Shown here piece by piece: positions 53,897-62,520 of a DNA stretch of 64,000 nucleotides. The position numbers were made by a program, and so were the translations under genes. Below the pieces are notes generated by a model. That model saw only the letters and a list, made by a program, of their open reading frames with translations. It was not told the origin of the DNA and did no database searches. Source of the DNA: Bacteroides cellulosilyticus (GTDB lineage: Bacteria; Bacteroidota; Bacteroidia; Bacteroidales; Bacteroidaceae); assembly GCF_020091405.1 (NCBI RefSeq), contig NZ_CP081903.1, positions 5,270,501 to 5,334,500 of the forward strand, read 5' to 3'. Positions within the stretch are counted from its first letter, which is position 1, and every line of letters begins with the position of its first letter.

Positions 53897-53990
53897 TTCA
53901 CCACAGAGTAACGCAGGGTCTCACAGAGTTTAATCAATTTGAAATCAAAAGAATAGAACTCCGTGATACTCTGTGTTACTCTGTGGTGAA
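53897..53990. repeat. Long hairpin repeat between cobD and cbiB
   Basis: Arms at 53897-53930 and 53957-53990 match at 30 of 34 positions (left arm begins TTCACCACAGAGTAAC). The loop is 26 bases. It lies in the 167-base space between two genes on the same strand and could attenuate cbiB transcription. It resembles intergenic repeats common in Bacteroides. Confidence 0.75.
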
Positions 53991-54017
53991 AACTTATTTC
54001 TGCACAGATATGTATTA

Positions 54018-55052
54018 TCAATAAGTCGCAAACCATTGTTCTATAGCCTGTACGAGCCGGTCATTTTCCTCAGCTGTCTGGGCAGCGATACGAAAGAAAT
54101 GTTCATCCAGACCTTCAAAATTGGAAGCATCGCGAATTAGTATGCCGTGTTCATTGGCGAGGTAATTCTTGAGAGCGGAAGCCTTGCCAATACGAAGACG
54201 AACCAACATAAAGTGAGTTTCCGTCTCCCATACCTCAAGACCGCCCAAGTTCTCCAAAGCATGACGTAAACGAGCCGTCTCCTGCAAATAAACAGAAATA
54301 TTCAAGGGATTAGGAACGTCGTAAGCCAGCAGATAGATTCCGGCCTCAATAGCTAACTGATTGACAGACCAAGGCATACGATGAGTACGCAAACGACTGA
54401 GCAAACCTTCGCCAGCAGTTATATATCCCAGTCGTAAACCCGGAACAGCATAGCGTTTCGTCATGGAATGAAGCAGCAGGACATTCGGAAAGTTGACTGC
54501 TTCATCCGGCGAAAACAAAGGCTGTACAGTAAAGAACTCGTAAGACTGGTCGATGACAAAACAAACCTGCGGATTACGGGTAATCAATTCTTTCAGATAA
54601 GTTTTCTCTATGACCGTACCGGTAGGATTGTTAGGGTTACAAAGCCATAGCATACGGATATCAGGCGGTAAGAGATAATTGGCTTCTGCTGTCGGAAGCT
54701 TATAGAGTGACGTCACCCGATGACCATGCATGCGGCAAGCGTCAGCATACTCGCTGAATGTAGGTTGAAGAATGGCTGTATTAGTACCACGAAAAGTTTG
54801 TGCTATAAGATAAATAGCTTCTGTAGCACCATTCGTCACACAAACAGAGGTGGCCGTAAGGTGATACTTCTCTGCCAGACGACCTTCCAGAGTATAAGGT
54901 TCCGGTTCCGGATAAGAAGAAATACCGCTGATACAGCTACACAAATGAGCCTGAAGTCCGGATAAATCTACACGATTATACACATTGGAACTGAAATTGA
55001 CCGTTATAGGCCGCTCGAATTTATAGGAATCATCTCCGTGTCCTTCAATCAT
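54018..55052 (-). CDS. cobD: Threonine-phosphate decarboxylase-like aminotransferase (CobD)
   Basis: A 344-aa fold-type I PLP enzyme. It shows VTNGATEAIYLIAQTF, LCNPNNPTGTVIEKTYL, FVIDQSYEFFT and the Schiff-base Lys in LLHSMTKRYAVPGLRLGYI. In this cobalamin cluster it most likely decarboxylates L-threonine phosphate to aminopropanol phosphate, the nucleotide-loop linker used by CbiB. HisC-like aminotransferases share the fold; context decides the call. It overlaps the cobyric acid synthase gene by 8 bases. Confidence 0.88.
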   Translation of the reverse strand: MIEGHGDDSYKFERPITVNFSSNVYNRVDLSGLQAHLCSCISGISSYPEPEPYTLEGRLAEKYHLTATSVCVTNGATEAIYLIAQTFRGTNTAILQPTFSEYADACRMHGHRVTSLYKLPTAEANYLLPPDIRMLWLCNPNNPTGTVIEKTYLKELITRNPQVCFVIDQSYEFFTVQPLFSPDEAVNFPNVLLLHSMTKRYAVPGLRLGYITAGEGLLSRLRTHRMPWSVNQLAIEAGIYLLAYDVPNPLNISVYLQETARLRHALENLGGLEVWETETHFMLVRLRIGKASALKNYLANEHGILIRDASNFEGLDEHFFRIAAQTAEENDRLVQAIEQWFATY

Positions 55053-56571
55053 GAGTTGTCAGTATTTTATAAATAAGTGGCAGATCAACATGACTACGCA
55101 CATGGTCGGCCAGTTTATTGTATTGTTCTTCTTTGAATTGATGATAATCGAAAGATTTTCCCGCATCGGCAATCTTGTCGGCAAAAGGTTCCAGAAGGAA
55201 GTCGATGAATGAGGGATTGTCAAGAATACCGTGGATATAGGTTCCTATACAGGTACGATCCAGGAAATAACCGTCTGCACCGCCATCTTCCAGAAAATTC
55301 AGAGGGGAAACCGGCGCATCATAAACAGGAACGGTGGTACCCATGTGAATTTCGTAACCTTCCAGATTTGCCTGCATTCCGTCAGTAGACAAATGGCTGT
55401 TTTCCCTTGCAACAGGGGAAAGGTGGAATCTTATTTGCCGGGTAATCTTCTCTCCCGTCATGTGTGTACTGACAGGCAGAAGTCCTAAACCGGGTAAACG
55501 TTCTATTTCTCCTTCCACATGGTCAGGATCACACACTTCTTGTCCCATAATCTGATAGCCGCCGCAAATGCCCATAACGGTGGCGCCTTCACGATGGGCA
55601 CGTATCACGGCTTGTGCCACACCATTACGACGCAATTCGTGCAAATCGGCAAGGGTGCTCTTACTGCCGGGTAACAGGATGATATCGGCTTTCGCCAATT
55701 CATCTACGTTATTCGTATAGAAAAGGTGCACCCGGGGATCGCGTTCCAGCACATTAAAATCGGTAAAGTTACTGAGATGGCGCAGCAATACAACCGCTAC
55801 GTTTACTTTACCCTGCTCTGTCTGCACGGATTTCGTGGCAAGGGCCAGCGAATCTTCTTCTTCGATATAAATATCTTTATAATAAGGAACAACGCCTACC
55901 ACGGGAATGTCACAAAGTTCTTCAAGCATCTTTACTCCGGATTCGAACAGGCGGATATCCCCACGAAATTTATTGATTAGTATGCCTTTGATGCGTTCCC
56001 TTTCGTAAGGACGCAGCAACATTAACGAACCATAGACGCTGGCAAAGACTCCTCCCCGGTCAATGTCTCCTACGAGGATCACATCTGCTCCGGCATGCAG
56101 GGCCATGGGCAGGTTTACCAGATCCGTATCCCGGAGGTTTATCTCGGAAATACTTCCGGCGCCTTCCATCACAATGGGGTTATAACGGGTGGCAAGACGG
56201 TCGAAAGCTGAACAAACCTCGTGACGCAACTCTTCACGGCCTTCAACACGGAAATACTCATAGGCACTGCGGTTACCGATGGGACGTCCGTTAAGTACCA
56301 CTTGTGAAGTATGATCGGAAGAGGGTTTCAGCAACAACGGATTCATATCCGTATGGCAGGGGACTCCTGCCGCTTCGGCCTGAACAGCCTGGGCACGACC
56401 TATTTCCAGCCCTTCAGGTGTAGCATAGGAATTAAGTGCCATATTCTGTGCCTTAAATGGTGCCGGATGATAGCCATCCTGACGGAAAATACGGCAGAAA
56501 GCCGCGGCAATGATGCTTTTGCCTACATCACTACCGGTACCGGCAAACATAATAGGATGAAGTTTCTCCAT
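55045..56571 (-). CDS. cobQ: Cobyric acid synthase
   Basis: A 508-aa CobQ/CbiP amidotransferase from ATG 56571 (MEKLHPIMFAGTGSDVGKS); a longer frame to 56628 is not favoured because family proteins begin just before the P-loop. It has the P-loop TGSDVGKSIIAAAFCR, VMEGAGSISEINL, LPGSKST, and the glutaminase Cys in VMGICGGYQIMGQ with a catalytic His near the end (IGTYIHGILDN). It amidates four carboxylates of adenosylcobyrinate a,c-diamide with ATP and glutamine. Confidence 0.94.
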   Translation of the reverse strand: MEKLHPIMFAGTGSDVGKSIIAAAFCRIFRQDGYHPAPFKAQNMALNSYATPEGLEIGRAQAVQAEAAGVPCHTDMNPLLLKPSSDHTSQVVLNGRPIGNRSAYEYFRVEGREELRHEVCSAFDRLATRYNPIVMEGAGSISEINLRDTDLVNLPMALHAGADVILVGDIDRGGVFASVYGSLMLLRPYERERIKGILINKFRGDIRLFESGVKMLEELCDIPVVGVVPYYKDIYIEEEDSLALATKSVQTEQGKVNVAVVLLRHLSNFTDFNVLERDPRVHLFYTNNVDELAKADIILLPGSKSTLADLHELRRNGVAQAVIRAHREGATVMGICGGYQIMGQEVCDPDHVEGEIERLPGLGLLPVSTHMTGEKITRQIRFHLSPVARENSHLSTDGMQANLEGYEIHMGTTVPVYDAPVSPLNFLEDGGADGYFLDRTCIGTYIHGILDNPSFIDFLLEPFADKIADAGKSFDYHQFKEEQYNKLADHVRSHVDLPLIYKILTTHD

Positions 56572-56649
56572 AAGAAAATGTTTTTTAGAGAGGGCAAAGA
56601 TAATGCAAATCGAGTGTAGAACTTTCATGCTTGCATGAAAAAGTTACGA

Positions 56650-56718
56650 GCTACGAGCTACGAGCTACAAGTGGCTGCGCTATATTCCGAAAGGCATTTG
56701 TAGCACGTAGCTTGCAGC
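56650..56718. repeat. Hairpin repeat with TGGCTGCGCTAT loop (copy 1)
   Basis: Arms at 56650-56671 and 56697-56718 match at 18 of 22 positions. The left arm is made of ACGAGCT units. The loop starts with TGGCTGCGCTAT (56672-56683). The same 12 bases open the loop of a second hairpin at 58332-58425. Confidence 0.65.
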
Positions 56719-56751
56719 TTTATGGGTGCCGCCAATTACGAGGTATTTGGC

Positions 56752-56816
56752 AATAGGTATTCTACGGTCTGTAGAATAGGTATTCAACGATCTGTAGAAT
56801 AGGTATTCAACGGTCT
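56752..56816. repeat. 23-bp tandem repeat, nearly three copies
   Basis: Units at 56752-56774, 56775-56797 and 56798-56816 (partial) each begin AATAGGTATTC, then contain TACGGTCTGTAG, AACGATCTGTAG or AACGGTCT. They lie about 100 bases upstream of the tolC-like start at 56922. Phasing is about two helical turns. Confidence 0.8.
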
Positions 56817-56921
56817 TGGTAATTATCCGAACAAAAAGAAGCTTCCATTTTCATGCCACCATTGAACAATAGAAACGAACGAGTGTTTGAGATAAACGAG
56901 CCTAAACCAACAACTTGACGT

Positions 56922-58322
56922 ATGAAACATATTTTATTGATCGTCCTGTTGGGAGCGAGCCTATCTGTGACGGCGCAAACGAAACTCTCCCTCAGCTACG
57001 ACGACGCCCTACAAATGCTGCAAAAAGGCAATCAAAGCCTGAAGATTGCGGATAAAGGTATTGAAACAGCCCGCACAGAGCGGGATAAACTGAATGCTTT
57101 GTGGTATCCGAGCCTACAGGGAGCCGGTACGTATGTCCACATGTCCGAAAAGATAGAAGTGAAACAACCCCTATCCCAATTCACAGATCCGGCAAAGGAT
57201 TTTGTACACGGCATCCTGCCGGACGATAAATTCATTAGCGGAATACTGGATCAGATAGGTAGCTACACTCTTGCTTTTCCTCTTGCTCCCCGCAATCTGA
57301 CTACTGTAGGCTTAACAGCCGAGTGGGTGGTCTTTTCCGGTGGAAAGCGTATACGGGCAGGCAAAATCGGAAATCGGATGATTGACCTTGCCCGGGAAAA
57401 CCGTGCACAGACAGATGCCACACAACGAACCCTATTGGCAGAAAGCTATTACGGTCTCAGCCTCGCCAGGGAAGTTGCAGCAGTCCGTCAGGACACTTAT
57501 AACGGTTTGAAACAGCATTATGAAAATGCCCTCAAACTTGAAGCAGCCGGAATGATCGACAAGGCCGGACGCCTCTTTGCACAAGTGAATATGGACGAAG
57601 CCTGGCGGGCACTGGAAGCCGCACAGAAAGAAGTTACAGTCGTGGAAAGTGCTTTACGTACCTTGCTCAATCAGGAGGATACCTGCAAGATTGAGCCTAC
57701 GTCTCCTCTCTTTATCAATTCCACACTCCCGGCAAAAGAGGAGTTTCAGCAGACTATGCGTTCGGGCAACTATATCCTGAACCAGTTGTCACTACAACAA
57801 AGCATTGCCAAACAACAATTACGGATAGACCAAAGTGGCTATCTGCCTGACATCGCCCTGTTCGGCAAACAGACGCTTTACGCCCATGGGATACAGAGCA
57901 ACCTCGTGCCACGCACGATTGTCGGAGTAGGTTTCACCTGGAACCTTTTCGACGGACTGGCAAGGGAGAAACGTATCCGCCAGTCGAAAATTACCGAGCA
58001 AACTCTTGCTTTGGGAAAAGATAAGGCGCAAGATGACCTTTCAGTAGGCATAGACAAGCTGTACACAGGATTGCAAAAGGCACAGGATAATGTGCAGGCA
58101 CTCAACTCAACCATTGCCCTGAGTGAAGAGCTTGTACGAATTCGTAAGAAATCCTTTGCTGAAGGCATGGCAACCAGTACCGAGGTAATAGATGCCGAAA
58201 CCATGCTTGCCACCGTTAAGGTAGCCCGCCTGGCGGCCTATTATGAATATGATGTAACACTAATGAACCTGTTGGCACTTTGTGGTACACCGGAACAATT
58301 CAGCAGCTACGCTGTTAAATGA
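56922..58322 (+). CDS. TolC family outer-membrane efflux protein
   Basis: A 466-aa protein with signal peptide (MKHILLIVLLGASLSVTAQ) and two TolC repeats of long coiled helices plus beta-strands. Examples are LSYDDALQMLQKGNQSLKIADKGIETARTERDKLNALWYPSL and the second repeat AKQQLRIDQSGYLPDIALFG. It forms the outer-membrane channel of a tripartite exporter. HlyD-type and ABC-2 permease genes follow, so it belongs to one efflux operon lying inside the cobalamin gene set. Confidence 0.92.
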   Translation: MKHILLIVLLGASLSVTAQTKLSLSYDDALQMLQKGNQSLKIADKGIETARTERDKLNALWYPSLQGAGTYVHMSEKIEVKQPLSQFTDPAKDFVHGILPDDKFISGILDQIGSYTLAFPLAPRNLTTVGLTAEWVVFSGGKRIRAGKIGNRMIDLARENRAQTDATQRTLLAESYYGLSLAREVAAVRQDTYNGLKQHYENALKLEAAGMIDKAGRLFAQVNMDEAWRALEAAQKEVTVVESALRTLLNQEDTCKIEPTSPLFINSTLPAKEEFQQTMRSGNYILNQLSLQQSIAKQQLRIDQSGYLPDIALFGKQTLYAHGIQSNLVPRTIVGVGFTWNLFDGLAREKRIRQSKITEQTLALGKDKAQDDLSVGIDKLYTGLQKAQDNVQALNSTIALSEELVRIRKKSFAEGMATSTEVIDAETMLATVKVARLAAYYEYDVTLMNLLALCGTPEQFSSYAVK

Positions 58323-58331
58323 AGAACTAAG

Positions 58332-58425
58332 AATGAAGAACTAAGAATGATGAATGAAGAATTTGGCTGCGCTATGCAAGCATGCGGCAAGGTAATTCTT
58401 CATTCTTCATTCCTCATTCTTCATT
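58332..58425. repeat. Hairpin repeat with TGGCTGCGCTAT loop (copy 2)
   Basis: Arms at 58332-58363 and 58394-58425 match at 28 of 32 positions (AATGAAGAA-type repeats). The 30-base loop starts TGGCTGCGCTAT (58364-58375), as in the hairpin at 56650. It lies between the tolC-like and hlyD-like genes and could lower or process the downstream transcript. Confidence 0.75.
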
Positions 58426-58439
58426 AAAATATAACAATT

Positions 58440-59429
58440 ATGGAACTATCAAAAAAAAGCATCAGCATCGCATTTGTCATCATATTGGCAATCACTATAT
58501 TAGTCTCTCTCTTGGGAATGTTACTCATGAGTCATCAGCCCCTTGTGCTCCAAGGACAGATAGAAACAACCGAAATCCGTATCAGCGGTAAACTTCCCGG
58601 ACGTATAGACTCATTCCTTGTCCGTGAAGGAGACTGGGTAAAGGCAGGTGATACACTTGTCGTCATCAATAGTCCGACGATAGAAGCCAAATACCGGCAA
58701 GTAAATGCCCTGGAACAAGTTGCCCAGGAACAGAATAAGAAAATCGATGCCGGTACCCGCCGACAAATCATTGCCACTGCCGGGCAACTCTGGAATAAAA
58801 CCAAGAGTGACCTGACCTTAGCGCAAACAACCTACCAACGCATCCTGACACTGTACAAAGACAGTGTTGTCACCTCGCAACGAAAGGACGAAGTAGAAGC
58901 CATGTACCGTGCCGCACAAGCCGCCGAACGTGCCGCCTACGAACAGTATCAGATGGCAGTAGACGGTGCGCAAAGTGAGGACCGTGCATCGGCACGAAGC
59001 ATGGTAGACGCAGCGCGAAGCACGGTGGATGAAGTTTCCGCCCTCCTTGTCGATTCGCGCCTGACAGCACCGGAAGACGGACAGATTGCAACCCTGTTTC
59101 CTAAACGCGGAGAGCTTGTGGCACCGGGTACTCCTATTATGAATCTGGTCGTTATGAACGATGCACATGTTGTACTCAATATACGCGAAGATCTGATGCC
59201 CCAATTCAAAATGGACGGTACATTCCGTGCGGAAGTCCCGGCTATCGGCAAGAAAGATGTGGAATTCCGTATTTATTATATCAGTCCGCTGGGTAGTTTT
59301 GCCACCTGGAAATCAACCAAACAGACAGGAAGCTATGACATGCAGACATTTGAGATACACGCCCGTCCTACCCAAAAAGTAGAAGGATTGCGTCCGGGCA
59401 TGTCAGTGCTATTGACCATAAATGATTAA
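58440..59429 (+). CDS. HlyD/EmrA family periplasmic adaptor
   Basis: A 329-aa membrane fusion protein. It has one N-terminal TM anchor (ISIAFVIILAITILVSLLGMLLM), a split biotinyl-lipoyl domain (EIRISGKLPGRIDSFLVREGDWVKAGDTL and LTAPEDGQIATLFPKRGELVAPGTPIM), a coiled-coil hairpin between them (about residues 75-185) and a beta-barrel. It links the inner-membrane permease to the TolC channel. It starts 117 bases after tolC, separated by a hairpin repeat. Confidence 0.92.
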   Translation: MELSKKSISIAFVIILAITILVSLLGMLLMSHQPLVLQGQIETTEIRISGKLPGRIDSFLVREGDWVKAGDTLVVINSPTIEAKYRQVNALEQVAQEQNKKIDAGTRRQIIATAGQLWNKTKSDLTLAQTTYQRILTLYKDSVVTSQRKDEVEAMYRAAQAAERAAYEQYQMAVDGAQSEDRASARSMVDAARSTVDEVSALLVDSRLTAPEDGQIATLFPKRGELVAPGTPIMNLVVMNDAHVVLNIREDLMPQFKMDGTFRAEVPAIGKKDVEFRIYYISPLGSFATWKSTKQTGSYDMQTFEIHARPTQKVEGLRPGMSVLLTIND

Positions 59430-59458
59430 TATGTGTAATCATTGAAATAACTTTGTGA

Positions 59459-61906
59459 ATGATGAAACATCCATTATATAACGTACTCTGTCGCGAACTT
59501 CGCCGCATGACTTCCCGCCGACTTTATTTCGGGGTATGTCTCGTGCTGCCCCTGTTCTGCCTGTTCTTCATGGCAACCATTTTCGGCAGCGGACAAATGG
59601 AGAATATCCCTATCGGCATTGTCGACCAGGATAACACCGCCACATCCCGGCAAATAGTACGAAACATCTCCGCTGTACCAACCTTCAAAGTAACCCGGCA
59701 CTTCACCGATGAAACAGCCGCCCGACAAGCCGTGCAACGGAAAGAAATCTATGGTTACTTGTCCATCCCCACAGGTTTTACCCAACGGGCTACGACAGGA
59801 ATGGATGCCACACTCTCTTATTATTATCATTATGCCCTTCTTTCCGTAGGTAGTGAACTGATGGCAGCTTTTGAAACGGCACTGGCACCTGTCGCCCTCT
59901 CTCCCATTGCTATGGAAGCCGTCTCTTTGGGAGTCAGCCAGGAGCAAATCACCACATTTCTCCTACCCGTGCAATCCAGTATGCACCCTCTTTATAACCC
60001 TGACCTCGATTACTCCATTTATCTGAGCCAGCCTTTCTTCTATGTCTTGTTCCAGATACTTATTCTATTGATAACGGTTTATATCATAGGTAGTGAATTG
60101 AAGTTCCATACAGCACAGGAGTGGCTGACAACAGCGCGGGGAAATATCCTCACAGCAGTTGTCGGGAAGTTATTGCCTTATACTTTCATCTTCTCCGTAA
60201 TCGGTATTTTGGCTAACTATATTCTATACGGTGTACTGCACATCCCCTTCCATGGAAGTCTGCTCATGATGAACCTTATGACAATACTCTTTATTATTGC
60301 CACACAGGCACTTGCCGTGTTCATCTTCTCTATTTTTCCACGGATAGCTTATATCATCAGTATTGTATCCATGGTCGGTTCACTCGGTGCCACACTCTCC
60401 GGAGTCACTTTCCCAGTGACGAGTATGTACCCTCCCGTACATGCCGCATCCTACCTGTTTCCTGTCCGTCATTTCACGGAAATAGCACAATCCATGCTCT
60501 ATTTTGATTCGGGATTCGGGTATTACTGGCAATCGGCAGCCATACTTTGGCTTTTTCCGTTGGTGGCGCTACTGATACTACCCAGATTGAAACATTGGAT
60601 TCTGAAGGATAAGGAAGAACTTAGTATTTGTGAGCATGAAACACCGCTTCCCCGCGTACACAATACTTCTCACAACTCAATAGCAACTGTCATTTTCCGC
60701 GAATGGCGCTCCATCAGCACCAATGCGGCTATACTGTTAGTACTAATGGGAGGCATCTTCGCTTACGGACTTTTATATAACTTAATGTATGCTCCCAACC
60801 TTGTGCGGAAAACACCGGTTGCCATCGTCGACAATTCCCATTCCGCCCTCAGCCGCGAATATATCCGTCTGCTCAATGCCACCCCACAGGCATCAGTCTA
60901 TGCACTGACTCCGAACTATCTTGAAGCAAAAGAATGGCTGAAACAGAGTAAAGTAGATGGTATTCTTTACCTCCCCGCTGACTTTGATGCCCGCGTCGGT
61001 CGCGGTGAACAATCAGTCTTTACCGTTTATGCCTCCACGGATGCTTTCTTGAATTTTAAGAATCTACAAGAAGCTTCTTCCCGTGTGATGCTTGCCGTAA
61101 ACGATGCGCATCGTGCAGAAGGTGCTGTATTCTTACCTCCTCAGGGACTGCTGGCAGTAGCCTCATCGGCACCTGTAAACGTGTCGGGTACAGCCTTATA
61201 TAATTATACCGAAGGATACGGTTCATACCTCATTCCCGCTGTTATGATTATCATTATTTTTCAGACACTGCTGATGGTGATAGGAATGGTGACAGGAGAA
61301 GAGGCGGAACGAAAACGTTTACCTACCACCTCCCCCTACGGGTACTTACCCCCTCTTAACTCCCCCGTTAGTCGGGGGAGAACAACCTCCCGGAAGGAAG
61401 AGAATTCTGATAGTTCCGCCTGGCGACAAGCATTATATAACATTTCCGGAAGAACTTTCGTTTACGTTATGCTTTACTTCGTCTTTGCCTTATTCCTGTT
61501 AGGCTTGCTTCCTCACTTTTTCAGTATTCCCAATATAGGAAATGGCAGGGATATTATTACGATGATGATTCCTTTCCTGTTAGGGACAAGTTTCTTCGGG
61601 TTGGCGGCATCACGCTACTTCACTGATTCTGAAGCTCCCCTGCTGATGATTGCTTTCTTCTCCGTAGGATATATCTTTCTGTCCGGAGTTTCCTACCCGC
61701 TTGAACTGATGCCATGGTACTGGCAGGCAGCACACTATGTAGTTCCGGCAGCCCCTGCCGTGTTGGCTTTTGTCAAATTGAATTCAATGGGAGGAACCCT
61801 GGCGGATATTCGTCCGGAAATGATAACACTATGGATACAAGTTATAGTATACTTCCTGTTGAGCCTGTGGGTCTTCAAAAAGAAGGTATTCTATTTCAGG
61901 CATTAA
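59459..61906 (+). CDS. ABC-2 type permease, tandem fused (YhhJ-like)
   Basis: An 815-aa protein made of two ABC-2 permease units in one chain. Each has a TM helix, a periplasmic region (IGIVDQDNTATSRQIVRN in the first, VAIVDNSHSALSREYIRLL in the second) and about five TM helices. The first unit ends near residue 390 and the second starts near REWRSISTNAAIL. A cytoplasmic stretch around residues 622-650 (TSPYGYLPPLNSPVSRGRTT) is encoded by a hairpin repeat and looks like an in-frame insertion. No ABC ATPase gene is adjacent. It starts 29 bases after the hlyD-like stop. Confidence 0.88.
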   Translation: MMKHPLYNVLCRELRRMTSRRLYFGVCLVLPLFCLFFMATIFGSGQMENIPIGIVDQDNTATSRQIVRNISAVPTFKVTRHFTDETAARQAVQRKEIYGYLSIPTGFTQRATTGMDATLSYYYHYALLSVGSELMAAFETALAPVALSPIAMEAVSLGVSQEQITTFLLPVQSSMHPLYNPDLDYSIYLSQPFFYVLFQILILLITVYIIGSELKFHTAQEWLTTARGNILTAVVGKLLPYTFIFSVIGILANYILYGVLHIPFHGSLLMMNLMTILFIIATQALAVFIFSIFPRIAYIISIVSMVGSLGATLSGVTFPVTSMYPPVHAASYLFPVRHFTEIAQSMLYFDSGFGYYWQSAAILWLFPLVALLILPRLKHWILKDKEELSICEHETPLPRVHNTSHNSIATVIFREWRSISTNAAILLVLMGGIFAYGLLYNLMYAPNLVRKTPVAIVDNSHSALSREYIRLLNATPQASVYALTPNYLEAKEWLKQSKVDGILYLPADFDARVGRGEQSVFTVYASTDAFLNFKNLQEASSRVMLAVNDAHRAEGAVFLPPQGLLAVASSAPVNVSGTALYNYTEGYGSYLIPAVMIIIIFQTLLMVIGMVTGEEAERKRLPTTSPYGYLPPLNSPVSRGRTTSRKEENSDSSAWRQALYNISGRTFVYVMLYFVFALFLLGLLPHFFSIPNIGNGRDIITMMIPFLLGTSFFGLAASRYFTDSEAPLLMIAFFSVGYIFLSGVSYPLELMPWYWQAAHYVVPAAPAVLAFVKLNSMGGTLADIRPEMITLWIQVIVYFLLSLWVFKKKVFYFRH
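61360..61380. repeat. G/C-rich hairpin repeat inside the ABC-2 permease gene
   Basis: CTCCCCCG (61360-61367) and CGGGGGAG (61373-61380) form a perfect 8-bp stem with a 5-base loop. The surroundings, about 61327-61400, are rich in CCTCCC and CCCCT runs, unlike the neighbouring coding sequence. It keeps the reading frame. Confidence 0.8.
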
Positions 61907-62508
61907 GTCTGTTTCCTCTTTCTCTTATAAGCAAACGCTTGCCATCGTTCCTCGTCCCATCCTTGTCGCTGCATCTCCATGCGTGCCATGACAAAGAAAA
62001 GATCAGAAAGACGGTTGATAAAACGCAGGATATTTTCCGGTACAGAGTCCTCCCGATTCAGAGTCCAGAGCCGCCGTTCGGCACGACGTGCCACGGCACG
62101 GGCAAATTGCAATTGCGCTGAAATCTGCGTACCTCCCGGCAAGAGGAAATAGCCATTATCTTCCAACCGGAGCATCATAGCGTCCATAGCCTGTTCGCAC
62201 TGCACAGTCATCTCTGCCGCATGCAGTGGGTTCGGATTACCGCTCCCCGGACGTTCAGGATCTGCATCCCGCAATGCGGAAGGAGTAGCAACGTGGCTCA
62301 TCACTACCATTAACTCACGTTGTATATCATGCAACAATTCCTGCCAAACATCATCTACCGGCAGCAATGACCTGACAATGCCTATTACAGTGTTCAATTC
62401 ATCAATACAGCCGTTAGCTTCTATACGGATATCATCCTTCGGAACACGTTCTCCACCATGGATACTTGTCATTCCCTTATCTCCCGTTCTGGTATAAATC
62501 TTTCTCAT
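61903..62508 (-). CDS. ATP:cob(I)alamin adenosyltransferase (PduO type)
   Basis: A 201-aa PduO-family protein. It has IYTRTGDKGMTSIHGGERVPKDDIRIEANGCIDELNTVIG at the N terminus, with the ATP-binding TRTGDxG motif, and ARAVARRAERRLW and FINRLSDLFFVMARM toward the C terminus. It adenosylates the cobalt of cobalamin or cobinamide. It overlaps the convergent permease by 4 bases and lies 12 bases after the cobyrinate diamide synthase gene. Confidence 0.93.
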   Translation of the reverse strand: MRKIYTRTGDKGMTSIHGGERVPKDDIRIEANGCIDELNTVIGIVRSLLPVDDVWQELLHDIQRELMVVMSHVATPSALRDADPERPGSGNPNPLHAAEMTVQCEQAMDAMMLRLEDNGYFLLPGGTQISAQLQFARAVARRAERRLWTLNREDSVPENILRFINRLSDLFFVMARMEMQRQGWDEERWQAFAYKRKRKQT

Positions 62509-62520
62509 GACACTAAAATT

